From assembly GCF_002251795.1 (NCBI RefSeq), contig NZ_NOXU01000027.1:49344-113343 (forward strand): DNA of 64,000 nucleotides, in the 5' to 3' direction. The notes under the pieces were generated by a model. The model searched no databases and had not been told where the DNA came from. It saw only the letters and a list, made by a program, of their open reading frames with translations. Positions within the stretch are counted from its first letter, which is position 1; the number at the start of each line of letters is the position of its first letter. The position numbers and the translations under genes are program-made. This document shows positions 18,177 to 27,028 of this stretch, piece after piece. This stretch comes from Niveispirillum lacus (GTDB lineage: Bacteria; Pseudomonadota; Alphaproteobacteria; Azospirillales; Azospirillaceae).

Positions 18177-18971
18177 CTAACGGCCGAACTGCCACCAAAG
18201 TGCCAACAGGGCCATGCGCTCGCCGCCGGCATTGCGGCCGCCGATGGCTTTGGACAGCCCAACCTGAAGCCCTACATCGTTGGACAGTCGCCGCACGGCT
18301 GACAATTGAACCTTGTATCGGCGCACATCGCCATAGCCTGGGCCCGGCGTCCCGGTACTGACAGCATTAAAACTCTGAGCCAGCAGCAGCCAGTCGACAT
18401 CCGGCCGCCAACCCCATGTCAGGTCCAAACGAAGCTCATCCGCAGCCGGGCCGCCGCGCGTGCGGTAGGCCAGTTGCCCGTCGAAGAACCCGCTGTCGAA
18501 CCCGTACCCGTAAAGCGCACGCATTTCCGCATCCACCTTGCCTGACCCCAGCGGTGGCTGGGCACCGCGATCGTAGCCCAGCGGCACGCGGATCAGGGGT
18601 TGCAGCGCCACAATCTCCGCCCCGGCCTGCCAAACGGTCCGGCGCAAGGCAAATTCGGCATCGGCCAGACCGGCCGCCTTATCGCTGCCGCCGTCCGCAT
18701 CGTCGGCTTTCAGCGACTGCCATGAAGGCTGGACACTGAGGGTGGTCGTACCGTCGACCCCCCAGGAAATCAGCGGTGACACCTCCAGCTTGCGGAACTT
18801 GGGGTCGGGGCCGCCGACGCGGCCATCAAAGCCGCTGTCCGATTGTGAAAAGGTGGCGCCGGCAATGACCTCCATGGTCCCGGCAGCCTGCGGCCAGGCC
18901 CCGGCCATAGCAGGGGCGGCGGGCAACAGCAGGCCAATGGCCAGAAAGACAACAGACTTAAGACAGGACAT
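18177..18971 (-). CDS. Outer-membrane beta-barrel protein, phenol-degradation-transporter-like
   Basis: A 264-aa secreted protein. The signal peptide (about 1-23) ends APAMA. The rest is alternating amphipathic strands (MEVIAGATFSQSDSGF, LRLDLTWGWRPDVDWLLLAQ, YKVQLSAVRRLSNDVGLQVGL) ending in aromatic ...LLALWWQFGR, like outer-membrane barrels of the MetA-pathway/DUF transporter type. The start lies 3 nt after the stop of the receiver protein gene, so it is the last gene of the five-gene operon. It could be the export pore for the glycan, but no TPR scaffold like BcsC is present. Confidence 0.75.
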   Translation of the reverse strand: MSCLKSVVFLAIGLLLPAAPAMAGAWPQAAGTMEVIAGATFSQSDSGFDGRVGGPDPKFRKLEVSPLISWGVDGTTTLSVQPSWQSLKADDADGGSDKAAGLADAEFALRRTVWQAGAEIVALQPLIRVPLGYDRGAQPPLGSGKVDAEMRALYGYGFDSGFFDGQLAYRTRGGPAADELRLDLTWGWRPDVDWLLLAQSFNAVSTGTPGPGYGDVRRYKVQLSAVRRLSNDVGLQVGLSKAIGGRNAGGERMALLALWWQFGR

Positions 18972-18974
18972 GCT

Positions 18975-19928
18975 TCAGCCTTCCTCGGACGGCACCATGG
19001 CGCCATCCACAATCCGACCACCGCCATGGGCACGGGCATGGTCCAGTCCCCGCCGGGCAATAGCCGCAGCCTCCAGCCCGACGCCATATCCGGCAGACAG
19101 GGTGACATGGGGGCCGGCATTGGACCGCGGATGCGGGATGCGGGCACGCCCAACCAGTTCGACCAGCCGTTCGGCAGTGTCGCGGGCCAGTCCGGGATCC
19201 GCATTTTGGAACAGGATGGCCAGCCGGCCATCGCCGGCCATGGTCAGCACATCCCCGATCCGCCCCGGCAAACCAGCGGCCAGTTCCATGACCCGCCGGG
19301 TTAGCGCGGCTGCCGGGTCAGCGCCATCCACCTCTTCCAGGCGACCGAAATCATCAATAGCAGCCATCAGCACGGCACCGTGATGGCGCCGCTGTGCGCG
19401 TTCGGACAGAAGCTGAAGCGTCTGAGCCGGTCCGGGCCACCCCAGCCCCGCAACGAAACCAGCATCCGATAGCGACAATTGTCGACGATCTGCTGCCAGT
19501 TCGGCCAGCTCACCTTCCCGCGCCCGACGCCGGCGGGCCTCCGTCCGCCAGCGCAGGGCCGATTGCACCCGCGCGCGCAGCGCCATCACAGAGGCCGGCT
19601 TGACCACAAAGTCAAACGCGCCGGCAATGAAGGCTTGGTTCAGCGTCTCCTCATCCTCCAACGACGACACCATGATCACGGGAACATCGGCCAGCCGGGG
19701 ATTATCCTTGATCAGGCAGGTGGCGGTGATTCCGTCCATTTCTGGCAGCATGATATCCATCAGCACGATATCGACCGGGCATTGCTCACCCTCGATCCGC
19801 CCGACATCCAGAGTGGCCAGCGCCTCCTCGGCGCTGGCAGCCATGATGAACGGACCATACCCGCAGGCATTCAGTTGTGCTGCCAGCAGTTCCCGGACCT
19901 CCTCTATATCCTCGACGATAAGGATCAT
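18975..19928 (-). CDS. Response regulator: receiver domain plus degenerate GGDEF domain
   Basis: A 317-aa protein. The receiver domain (about 1-125) begins MILIVEDIEEVRELL and has the phosphoacceptor Asp in DIVLMDIMLPEMDG and the conserved Lys in FVVKPAS. A linker (about 130-165) leads to a GGDEF-like fold (about 175-310). The substrate and catalytic signature is replaced by AGDGRL where GGDEF is expected, though a HVTLSAGYG strand like VTxSxG remains. It should therefore not make c-di-GMP and may act as an allosteric switch. An upstream in-frame extension overlaps the membrane-protein gene and was rejected; the ATG at 19928 is 1 nt past that gene's stop. Confidence 0.85.
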   Translation of the reverse strand: MILIVEDIEEVRELLAAQLNACGYGPFIMAASAEEALATLDVGRIEGEQCPVDIVLMDIMLPEMDGITATCLIKDNPRLADVPVIMVSSLEDEETLNQAFIAGAFDFVVKPASVMALRARVQSALRWRTEARRRRAREGELAELAADRRQLSLSDAGFVAGLGWPGPAQTLQLLSERAQRRHHGAVLMAAIDDFGRLEEVDGADPAAALTRRVMELAAGLPGRIGDVLTMAGDGRLAILFQNADPGLARDTAERLVELVGRARIPHPRSNAGPHVTLSAGYGVGLEAAAIARRGLDHARAHGGGRIVDGAMVPSEEG

Positions 19929-19929
19929 G

Positions 19930-21489
19930 TCATTCCCCCCCGTTCCTTTCGCCGGCCGGCAACCGCCAGACACGCCAGTCATCCCTGTCATAGACCAGCA
20001 CGGCCCCCCTTCCTGCATCCTGCCACAGATCGGGCAGGGCCTGTGCGATCCGGTCACGGGCACCTGCCGGCCTGGCAGGCGCCCGCAACGCCACATAGGC
20101 GGTGCGCAACTGCCCGACGATCAGATCGGCTTTTAATCGGTCATTGCTGGGCAGAACCAGTCCCGCCGCCCGCCCCCGGCCCGGCAGCACCGCCCCCGCG
20201 GTCAAGCCGTCGATGGCCACGTCATTCAGGTCGCGCAGGAAATGTCCCAGGGCCAGGTCACCTTTGGTGGAACCCTCGACCGGCCCCTGCCCCAGTAGCG
20301 CCAGCCGCCAAGCCGATGCATGGGCATCGCCGGTCTGATCCTGCGCCCACCAGCCAGCCACCAGCCCCAGTAAGACCAACAGCATCAGCAGACCCCCGCG
20401 TCGCTGGTGGCGCCCCGCCACCGCTGCCGCCAGGACACAGACCGGCGCCAGGTAGGCCAGCAACCGCCCTGGATCCCCAAGGAACCAGGTGGCAGAACTG
20501 AGGACCAGCGCCGTCAGGATCATCCCAGTCAGCAGCAGAAGGACCCGCCGCGCCCCCCGATCCCCAAACCACAGCCCCATGGCCAGCAATGGCGCATTGG
20601 CCAGGATCAGCAGCACACCGAAGACCAGCGCCGTGCCGATGCTGCCGCCCGGTCCCAGCAACCAGGGACTGTCGCCGATCTGTGCAGCCGAACCGTGAAT
20701 GGCGGCATCAACGCCAGCAGCAAAAGCCAGCGGCGAGCCACCAAACACCCAGTTTGCATAGAACAAGGCGATGGCGGCAAAGATCAATGGAAACATCACC
20801 ACCAGCAGGCTTCCCGAGGCCGATGTCGCCACCATACGGGCGGGCAGCAGCAGGGCGATGAAGGGCACCGACGCCAGCACCAGATAGGCTCCGGCCGCAT
20901 CGGCCAATGCCAGAAAGGCCAGGGAAACACCCAGCGCGATCATGTCATTGACCTCCCCCCGCCGGGCCAGCCGTTGGGCGGCACTGACGGCGACGGTGAA
21001 GGCCAGGACACCGAGCGGTGCTGAACCACCGGCGGCAACGGTCGGCGCCAGGGCGGGAGCACTGGACAGCAGCGCCGCCGTCACCAGGGAAGGTAAAAAC
21101 CGATACCCACCGGCCACCAGCAGACGCACCCAAAAGGCCGCTGCGATCGCGAGCATCAACACATTGACCAGCAAGGGCGGCGGCATGCCGCCCAAGCCGG
21201 GGATCAGGGCGATGATCATGTCAAAGGCCAGGGGCAGGACGGGATAGGCTGTACCCGTCAGGTCCCGGAAGGCCCCGACATCAGCAGTGGCCAGCAGGGC
21301 CCGGGTCCAGCGATCGGCCATCGCGGAGTCCAGCCACCCACCCTGCATCGGCCAGGACGCGACAAACCCGATGAACGGTAGCAGCAGCGCCAGGGCGACG
21401 GGGAAAAGCCAGCGCGGGACCGACCGCCCACCCCGTTTATCCATGTGAACTGGTACGAAATTGCCGTGGCTGGCGGCGGCCATGGTCAT
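19930..21489 (-). CDS. Polytopic inner-membrane protein, possible GT-C-like enzyme
   Basis: A 519-aa protein with about 10-11 hydrophobic segments between residues 23 and 390 and a soluble C-terminal part of about 130 residues. The first loop, GGWLDSAMADRWTRALL, followed by acidic residues, is the layout of GT-C glycosyltransferases and of polysaccharide-modifying membrane proteins. No diagnostic motif was recognised, so the function is open. The start ATGA overlaps the stop of the GT2 synthase, implying translational coupling. It is likely a dedicated partner of the synthase. Confidence 0.8.
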   Translation of the reverse strand: MTMAAASHGNFVPVHMDKRGGRSVPRWLFPVALALLLPFIGFVASWPMQGGWLDSAMADRWTRALLATADVGAFRDLTGTAYPVLPLAFDMIIALIPGLGGMPPPLLVNVLMLAIAAAFWVRLLVAGGYRFLPSLVTAALLSSAPALAPTVAAGGSAPLGVLAFTVAVSAAQRLARRGEVNDMIALGVSLAFLALADAAGAYLVLASVPFIALLLPARMVATSASGSLLVVMFPLIFAAIALFYANWVFGGSPLAFAAGVDAAIHGSAAQIGDSPWLLGPGGSIGTALVFGVLLILANAPLLAMGLWFGDRGARRVLLLLTGMILTALVLSSATWFLGDPGRLLAYLAPVCVLAAAVAGRHQRRGGLLMLLVLLGLVAGWWAQDQTGDAHASAWRLALLGQGPVEGSTKGDLALGHFLRDLNDVAIDGLTAGAVLPGRGRAAGLVLPSNDRLKADLIVGQLRTAYVALRAPARPAGARDRIAQALPDLWQDAGRGAVLVYDRDDWRVWRLPAGERNGGE

Positions 21490-23399
21490 GATGATTGCCC
21501 CATGCTGGCCAACGCCTTGGCCACTTCCTGCTTGGTGGTCTGTGACAGGCCGTGCTGAGTCTTTTCCCAGTAGAATGGATTCTTCACCAGTTGCCACAGC
21601 GCCTTGTAGGCCGCTACCGACATCAGCGCCCAGTAACCAATGACCGTCAGGCCCCAGGGCGCCAGATTGGTCCAGCCGCGTTTCACCGGCGCGATGATCG
21701 AGATGTAGGTAAACAACCCATTGCCGGCCAGAAGGTTAAACAGTGACAGGTATAACAAGGCCGTCGGGAACAGCGGGTCCAGCCAGGTCCCACCCAACAG
21801 CAGCCACAGCAGGTAGAAGCCCCAGAAGATCGGGTTCAGCAAGCCCGACAGCATGGTGCCACCGATAAAGAACTGGAACCCCCAGAAGCCGCCCGCGCCC
21901 ACCGATTTATAGAGGTGGATCGGGTCCCGCATATGCACCAGATAGGTCTGCATATAGCCCTTGATCCAGCGCGAACGCTGACGCACCCAATTGGGAATGG
22001 AGACATTGGCTTCCTCGAACGTGGTCGAATTCACGACCCCGACGCGATAGCCTTTCTGTGTCAGCCGCACGCCCAGATCGGCATCCTCCGTCACGTTGAA
22101 CGGATCCCAGGCGTGAAGTTTGGTCAGCACATCCATCCGGAAATGGTTCGACGTACCGCCCAGCGGGATCGGAATATTCAACCGTTCCAGCCCGCCCAAC
22201 ATGAAATCAAACCATAGCGAATAATCCAGTGTGAACATCCGCGTCAGCCAATTTTCATTGGCATTGAAATAGTTCAGGCGACACTGGATGCAGGCGGTAT
22301 TGGGCGAGGCCTTGCGGAAAGCCACAACCACCTTTTTCAGTTGGTCCGGCTCCGGTTGGTCCTCTGCGTCGAAGATCACCAGATACTCGCCACGGGCAAA
22401 GCGCAGGGCATAATTGCAGGCCTTGGGCTTGGTCTGCGGTTTGGAAGCGGGCACCCGGATGATCTCAAATATGCCTTCCAGGCCCAGCGACTTGGCCGCG
22501 TTGATCGTCTCATGGTCACCCGCTTCCAGCACCAGCTTGATATCCAGCTTGGCGATGGGATAGTCCAACCGGCGCAGCGCTGCCGCCAGGATGGGCAATA
22601 CCTCCGGCTCCTTGTACATGGGGACCAGAACGGTAAAGGTCGGCAGATCATCATCATTGAGGGCCGCGACCTCGGCGTCGGTCACCTTGCGATCTACCTG
22701 TTTGGCATCAGCCCCGAACCAGACCAGGATGGTCTTCAGGAAGAAATTACCAAGATAGAACAAGGCCATGATGACATTGGTCACGATCAGGGTGCCAATG
22801 GGAGCAAAGGCCAGACCCAGCAAGAACACCGAGAGCAAGGCGTACAGAAACAGCATCTGGCCCGGCGTCACGACCGTGCGGGCGGAACTGCTAGGGTCCA
22901 TGTCGGCCAGGGCATGCACCGCCAGATGGTTAAACTCCTCCTCGAACAGTCGTTGTAAGGTCCAGACAATGTCGAACTTCGACGTCACGACCATCCGGGT
23001 CCTGGGTCCGTAGGTCTGGCGGGCGAACAGCATGGCCTTGGGCCCCGGATCGGCTGTCGCGACCGTGACGACATCGCCTTCCTTCTTCCAGGGCAACAGC
23101 AACAGACGGCTGTAATCCTCCATCTGGGTTTTGTCCGCGAGCCCTTCTTGCGGTGGCTGCGCCATCATGTCGATGAAGGGCAGACGGAAGCGGTCGGCCA
23201 GTGTGCGGTAGAAGTCCCGGGCCTTGACCATACCCTGGGAGATCACAACGTCACCGAACGGCACTTTCCACTGCCGTTGCAGTTCCAGCGCACGCTCCAC
23301 CTGCGCGACCGTCATCAAGCCCTTGGCCAGCAGAAGCTCGCCAATGGGCGGGACCGTATCGCTACTGGTTGGAGCGGCAGGCGGGGGAAGAGGGACCAT
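21486..23399 (-). CDS. GT2-family polysaccharide synthase with N-terminal MshEN (GspE-N) domain
   Basis: A 637-aa processive-type glycosyltransferase. Residues about 18-155 form a GspE-N/MshEN domain with two family-type motifs, IGELLLAKGLMTVAQVERAL and FGDVVISQGMVKARDFYRTL. Two membrane segments follow (about 182-228). The GT2 domain has VPMYKE (260-264), acidic DAEDQPEPDQL (344-), TED (437-439) and QRSRW (474-478), the D,DxD,TED,QxxRW set of BcsA-like synthases. Three or more further membrane segments follow. MshEN domains bind c-di-GMP in other proteins, so activation by c-di-GMP is likely, in place of the PilZ domain of cellulose synthase. The sugar is unknown. The gene starts 6 nt after the BcsB-like gene. 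Confidence 0.92.
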   Translation of the reverse strand: MVPLPPPAAPTSSDTVPPIGELLLAKGLMTVAQVERALELQRQWKVPFGDVVISQGMVKARDFYRTLADRFRLPFIDMMAQPPQEGLADKTQMEDYSRLLLLPWKKEGDVVTVATADPGPKAMLFARQTYGPRTRMVVTSKFDIVWTLQRLFEEEFNHLAVHALADMDPSSSARTVVTPGQMLFLYALLSVFLLGLAFAPIGTLIVTNVIMALFYLGNFFLKTILVWFGADAKQVDRKVTDAEVAALNDDDLPTFTVLVPMYKEPEVLPILAAALRRLDYPIAKLDIKLVLEAGDHETINAAKSLGLEGIFEIIRVPASKPQTKPKACNYALRFARGEYLVIFDAEDQPEPDQLKKVVVAFRKASPNTACIQCRLNYFNANENWLTRMFTLDYSLWFDFMLGGLERLNIPIPLGGTSNHFRMDVLTKLHAWDPFNVTEDADLGVRLTQKGYRVGVVNSTTFEEANVSIPNWVRQRSRWIKGYMQTYLVHMRDPIHLYKSVGAGGFWGFQFFIGGTMLSGLLNPIFWGFYLLWLLLGGTWLDPLFPTALLYLSLFNLLAGNGLFTYISIIAPVKRGWTNLAPWGLTVIGYWALMSVAAYKALWQLVKNPFYWEKTQHGLSQTTKQEVAKALASMGQSS

Positions 23400-23405
23400 G
23401 CCGGA

Positions 23406-25469
23406 TCACGTCTTCGGCGGGCGGTTTCGATACCAGCGGCGCAAGGCCCCGACACCGACCAGGGTCAACAGACCCCAGGCACCCAGCACCAGCACGATGC
23501 GGAACCGGTCCAGCCAATCGGCCCAGCCGGCATCATCAGCCACCACCACCCGCACCGCGCGGTCGCGCACCGTGTCAAAGGCCATCAACATGCCCGTCGC
23601 GTCGGCAAAAGCGACATTACCCCTGTCAAACGACAGACGTGGTATGCCCGGCGGCACCCGACCGTCATGGGTGGTCAGCGAAAGGCCGGGGGTGTCATCC
23701 AGATTGGTAAGCTGGGCCGTGACCAGCCCGCTACTACCCGTGATATCCAGCAGGACCTGCCCTGACCGGTCCTGCACCGACACGGCCCCACGATCCAGGC
23801 GCACGGGCAGGTCGGCCTTGCCCGGCAGGCTGGCGCCCGGCAATTGAATGAAGGGTGTGATGGGCACGGCCTTGCCATCGCCGATAATCACCGACAGTGG
23901 CGCCTGAACAGGCACAAGGTCGGCAACGATACGGGCTGCAAGGTTGATGGCATTCAGATCCCTCAACTGGTCCGCAGTAACAACAAGGGTCGCCCCCTTG
24001 GCCATGGCGGGTGACAGGGCATAGAAATCGCCAGGCTTCGTGTTGTCGGGTGCCAGGGTCACGCGGCTGCCTGGCAGGATCTGAGCCGGGCTGGCCAACG
24101 GCGCCTCACGGCAATCGCCACCGGACGGCTGACGCTGCAACACGATGCGGATGGCGTTGGACCGGCCCAGCAGACCATCGGGCAACGGCACCGACATCCG
24201 CTGCACCTTGCCGCCATCGGTCAGGGAAACGCTGCGCAGCAATGTGTTATTGACGAAGACATGCAGCAACTGCGGCCGGTCGCCCATGGTGCTGCCGGGC
24301 GCCAGCTCAATCTCCAGTGCCGCCGGGCGCTGACCATGCGGCACCTGCGTGTAATCCAGGCGCAGCGGCCACTCTGCACGGTCAACCAGTTCCTGTACGC
24401 CCTGGCCCAAGCCCAGGGCCGCGAAGGGGATGCCGTCAGCACCAATCAGGCTGGCCGGCGGTGGTTTGGCGATGGTGATGGCATTGGCCGTCATATCGGA
24501 CAGGGCGGACCAGCCATCGGTCAGGAAACGAACCTTCTCTCCGTCAATCCCGTCCAGAAGTGCGATGGAGGGGGCACCCATACCCTTCAGCAGCCCGATA
24601 TCAGCACCGCCGGAGGTGTCCAGTTCATACTTCCTTTCAGGGCCGGCCTTGGCCTGCATCACACTGATAAAATCGTTGATCTCCGCCCGGGAGGCGACGA
24701 AGACGCTGCCGGTATCCATCTCTGCCAAGGTCGGCAGGGGCGGCGGCGGCGGAAGGCCAACCTGAGCGGCGGTGGCATCCGCTGCCGGGGTCGCCGCAGA
24801 CGGGATGCGGATGATCTGGACGCGGCGCCCCTCACGGATCAACGTCGCGGCCAATCGGATCACAGCCTGGAACTGCGTCGCGCTCAACCCTTCTGCTGAC
24901 ACGAAGATGCTGACGCGCGGTCCCAGCGCCGACCAGGCGGCGCGCACGCTGTCGATCCTGGCGGGATCAATCCTGTAGGTTACGGCGCTGTCGGGCGACA
25001 GGGTGACAAAGCCGCCAGGCAGCCGTTGATCGACGCAGCGATTATCGGTCCATTGCGCGCCCCAGGCGATGGTGGCCTTGGTAAAGGCCTGCCGCGTGTC
25101 AACCCGCTTTAAGCTGGTAGCGACCGATTGCGCATGGGCCCCCGCCTTCAAGGCGCCCGTCCAGCGCGGTTGGTCATCCAACAGCAATTGCACTGACGCC
25201 CGCTGCCCTTCGGCCAGGACCGTATCCAGATTCATCTCCAACTGAAGATTGTCGGTCGGGACCCAGGCTGGCAGCGGGAAAAAGACATCCTGCCGGGCAG
25301 AGATGCCCGACAAGGTAACCCCGTTCGGATAGCCCAGGTCGCGCAGCGTCACAGTGCGGATCGCCGGGTCTGCGGGATCGGCGGCCATGACCGGGGCGAC
25401 CAAGGCGGTTCCCGTGTACAAGGTGGTGAAGAAGGCGGCGATCAGGGCGTGGCGCATGGGGCTTACCAT
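23406..25469 (-). CDS. BcsB-like periplasmic subunit of a polysaccharide synthase
   Basis: About 687 aa and exported. The N-terminus is MVSPMRHALIAAFFTTLYTG with cleavage near VMAA. One C-terminal membrane helix (FRIVLVLGAWGLLTLVGVGAL) is followed by a basic tail, the anchoring seen in BcsB. The beta-rich body with repeated modules beginning RTVTLRDLGYPNGVTLSG and the later ALGLGQGVQELVDRAEWPLR fit the cellulose synthase regulatory subunit family (PF03170). BcsB guides the growing chain across the periplasm. The ATG at 25457 is an alternative start; neither has a clear ribosome site. It is the first gene of the operon. Confidence 0.88.
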   Translation of the reverse strand: MVSPMRHALIAAFFTTLYTGTALVAPVMAADPADPAIRTVTLRDLGYPNGVTLSGISARQDVFFPLPAWVPTDNLQLEMNLDTVLAEGQRASVQLLLDDQPRWTGALKAGAHAQSVATSLKRVDTRQAFTKATIAWGAQWTDNRCVDQRLPGGFVTLSPDSAVTYRIDPARIDSVRAAWSALGPRVSIFVSAEGLSATQFQAVIRLAATLIREGRRVQIIRIPSAATPAADATAAQVGLPPPPPLPTLAEMDTGSVFVASRAEINDFISVMQAKAGPERKYELDTSGGADIGLLKGMGAPSIALLDGIDGEKVRFLTDGWSALSDMTANAITIAKPPPASLIGADGIPFAALGLGQGVQELVDRAEWPLRLDYTQVPHGQRPAALEIELAPGSTMGDRPQLLHVFVNNTLLRSVSLTDGGKVQRMSVPLPDGLLGRSNAIRIVLQRQPSGGDCREAPLASPAQILPGSRVTLAPDNTKPGDFYALSPAMAKGATLVVTADQLRDLNAINLAARIVADLVPVQAPLSVIIGDGKAVPITPFIQLPGASLPGKADLPVRLDRGAVSVQDRSGQVLLDITGSSGLVTAQLTNLDDTPGLSLTTHDGRVPPGIPRLSFDRGNVAFADATGMLMAFDTVRDRAVRVVVADDAGWADWLDRFRIVLVLGAWGLLTLVGVGALRRWYRNRPPKT

Positions 25470-25531
25470 TGACAGGGGGCCGTGGCCGGTTCCCGATGGC
25501 AGCCGGCGGTTGAAGGGCGGAGGGTGGCGGA

Positions 25532-26533
25532 TTGCAGCGGGAACGATATGCCTCGCGGCGCGGCATTCTGAAACTGGCGGCGGGTCTGGCAGGGCTGGGC
25601 CTGCTGCCAGCGGGTTGCACGGGTGCTGGCGCGTCGCCCTGGCGGGGTGTGAACCTGATCGCAACGCCGGATGCGCCGCTGGGGTCCGCCGCCTGCGGGC
25701 ATTCCCTGCGCCATCTGCGCAATCAAGGCGGCAATGCTGTCGCCCTGATCCCGTTCCTGTGGCAGCCGGCGCCCGCTGACCCCCGCATTGTGCTGGGTGA
25801 CGCCGTCAGCGCAGATCAACTGCGCGCCGGGATTCGTCAGGCCAGGAACCTGGGTCTGAAGGTGCTGGTCAAACCCCATGTCTGGGTACCACAGACCTGG
25901 GCCGGCGCGATCGAATTCACGCAAGCCGCCGATCAGGCAGAATGGTTGGCCCGCTACCAAGCGCTGCTTCTCGACCTCGCCATCCTGGCACAGGAAGAGG
26001 GAGCAGAAGCCCTGGCATTGGGAACGGAACTGCGCGGCGTCAGCGGCGATCCTGCCTGGACCCGCATCATCACACAGGTGCGCAACCGGTTCCGGGGGAT
26101 CCTGACCTATGTCGCACATTGGGATGGCGAACTGGATCGCCTGCCCTTCCGCACCTTGCTGGATGTCCCATCGATCAGCCTCTACCCGCCGCTGGGCGAG
26201 GATGATGCTGGCTTGGCTGGACGGATTGAGGCCCTGGCCGCTGCCCTGGCCAGACAGGGGCCGCTGTGGGTGGGCGAACTCGGCCTGCGCAGTGCGGTGG
26301 GCGGTCAGTTGAAACCCTGGGAAAGCCCCGAAGAGCGCGCGGCGCTTCCCGATGGTGATTTGCAGGCCCGGGTCCTGGACCATTGGCTGACGGCCCTGAG
26401 CCGTCACGGGTTGCACGATGTCCTGCTGTGGCGCTGGTTCAGCGATCCCGATGCCGGTGGCCCGCAGGACACCGACTTCACCGTGCAGGGTAAGCCCGCA
26501 GAAGCGGTGTTGAAGCGACATTTTGGGAGCTGA
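25532..26533 (+). CDS. Tat-exported lipoprotein glycoside hydrolase, GH113-like
   Basis: A 333-aa protein starting at TTG with a strong ribosome site (GGAGGG at 25518-25523). The N-terminus shows a twin-arginine motif SRRGILK, a hydrophobic stretch and lipobox LPAGC, so it is probably a membrane lipoprotein exported folded. The mature part has WRGVNLIA, VKPHVWVP, the acid/base candidate in ALGTELRG and the nucleophile candidate in WVGELGLRS, consistent with a clan-A TIM barrel such as GH113 (beta-mannan/glucan hydrolases). It is divergent from the synthase operon with a 62-nt gap. It is probably the trimming enzyme for its product, analogous to BcsZ; that role is inferred. Confidence 0.8.
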   Translation: MQRERYASRRGILKLAAGLAGLGLLPAGCTGAGASPWRGVNLIATPDAPLGSAACGHSLRHLRNQGGNAVALIPFLWQPAPADPRIVLGDAVSADQLRAGIRQARNLGLKVLVKPHVWVPQTWAGAIEFTQAADQAEWLARYQALLLDLAILAQEEGAEALALGTELRGVSGDPAWTRIITQVRNRFRGILTYVAHWDGELDRLPFRTLLDVPSISLYPPLGEDDAGLAGRIEALAAALARQGPLWVGELGLRSAVGGQLKPWESPEERAALPDGDLQARVLDHWLTALSRHGLHDVLLWRWFSDPDAGGPQDTDFTVQGKPAEAVLKRHFGS

Positions 26534-27028
26534 GGCCCCGGACCGTTCAACCGTCATCCCTACACCACCGGGACGCCGATAAACGGCGCCCGACGGCATG
26601 TAACGCTGGGGAAACGGCACCGGCGATCGCCGTCCCGACACTGTATCGCAGCCACCATGAACAGAGACGGGAATGGTCGCCTGGAACATACGGGCCGGCC
26701 TTGTCAAGGGGCAGGAATGGGTGCCAACCCCCTGAACGGGCTTGGATACCGAGGAAACCTCCTCACCAGCCTGTGTAAGTCAAGCCGGGGCTGCCGACCA
26801 CCGACGAGCGTGTATCCAGAAGAATATAAAATCCAATGGGTTTTGGCATGGAACTGTTCCCCGTCGGGACACGTCCATAAACAATCACAGATATCAGCGC
26901 ATAAGCCAGTGGATGACCGGGGGGCCGGACGGCTCAGGGCGCCCACACCCAAACCAGCCTGCCCCACAAACCATCAAGCGATGCGACTGTTTCCAGTGCA
27001 TCACCGCATCGGGCCCGGAGAGCATTGA
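26534..27028. other. Non-coding stretch after the hydrolase gene
   Basis: No convincing gene was seen in about 495 nt. A hairpin at 26570-26591 (GGGACGCCG...CGGCGCCC, one bulge) may end the hydrolase transcript. A locally AT-richer segment at 26818-26895 has no promoter or ORF with family-like features. Confidence 0.5.
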
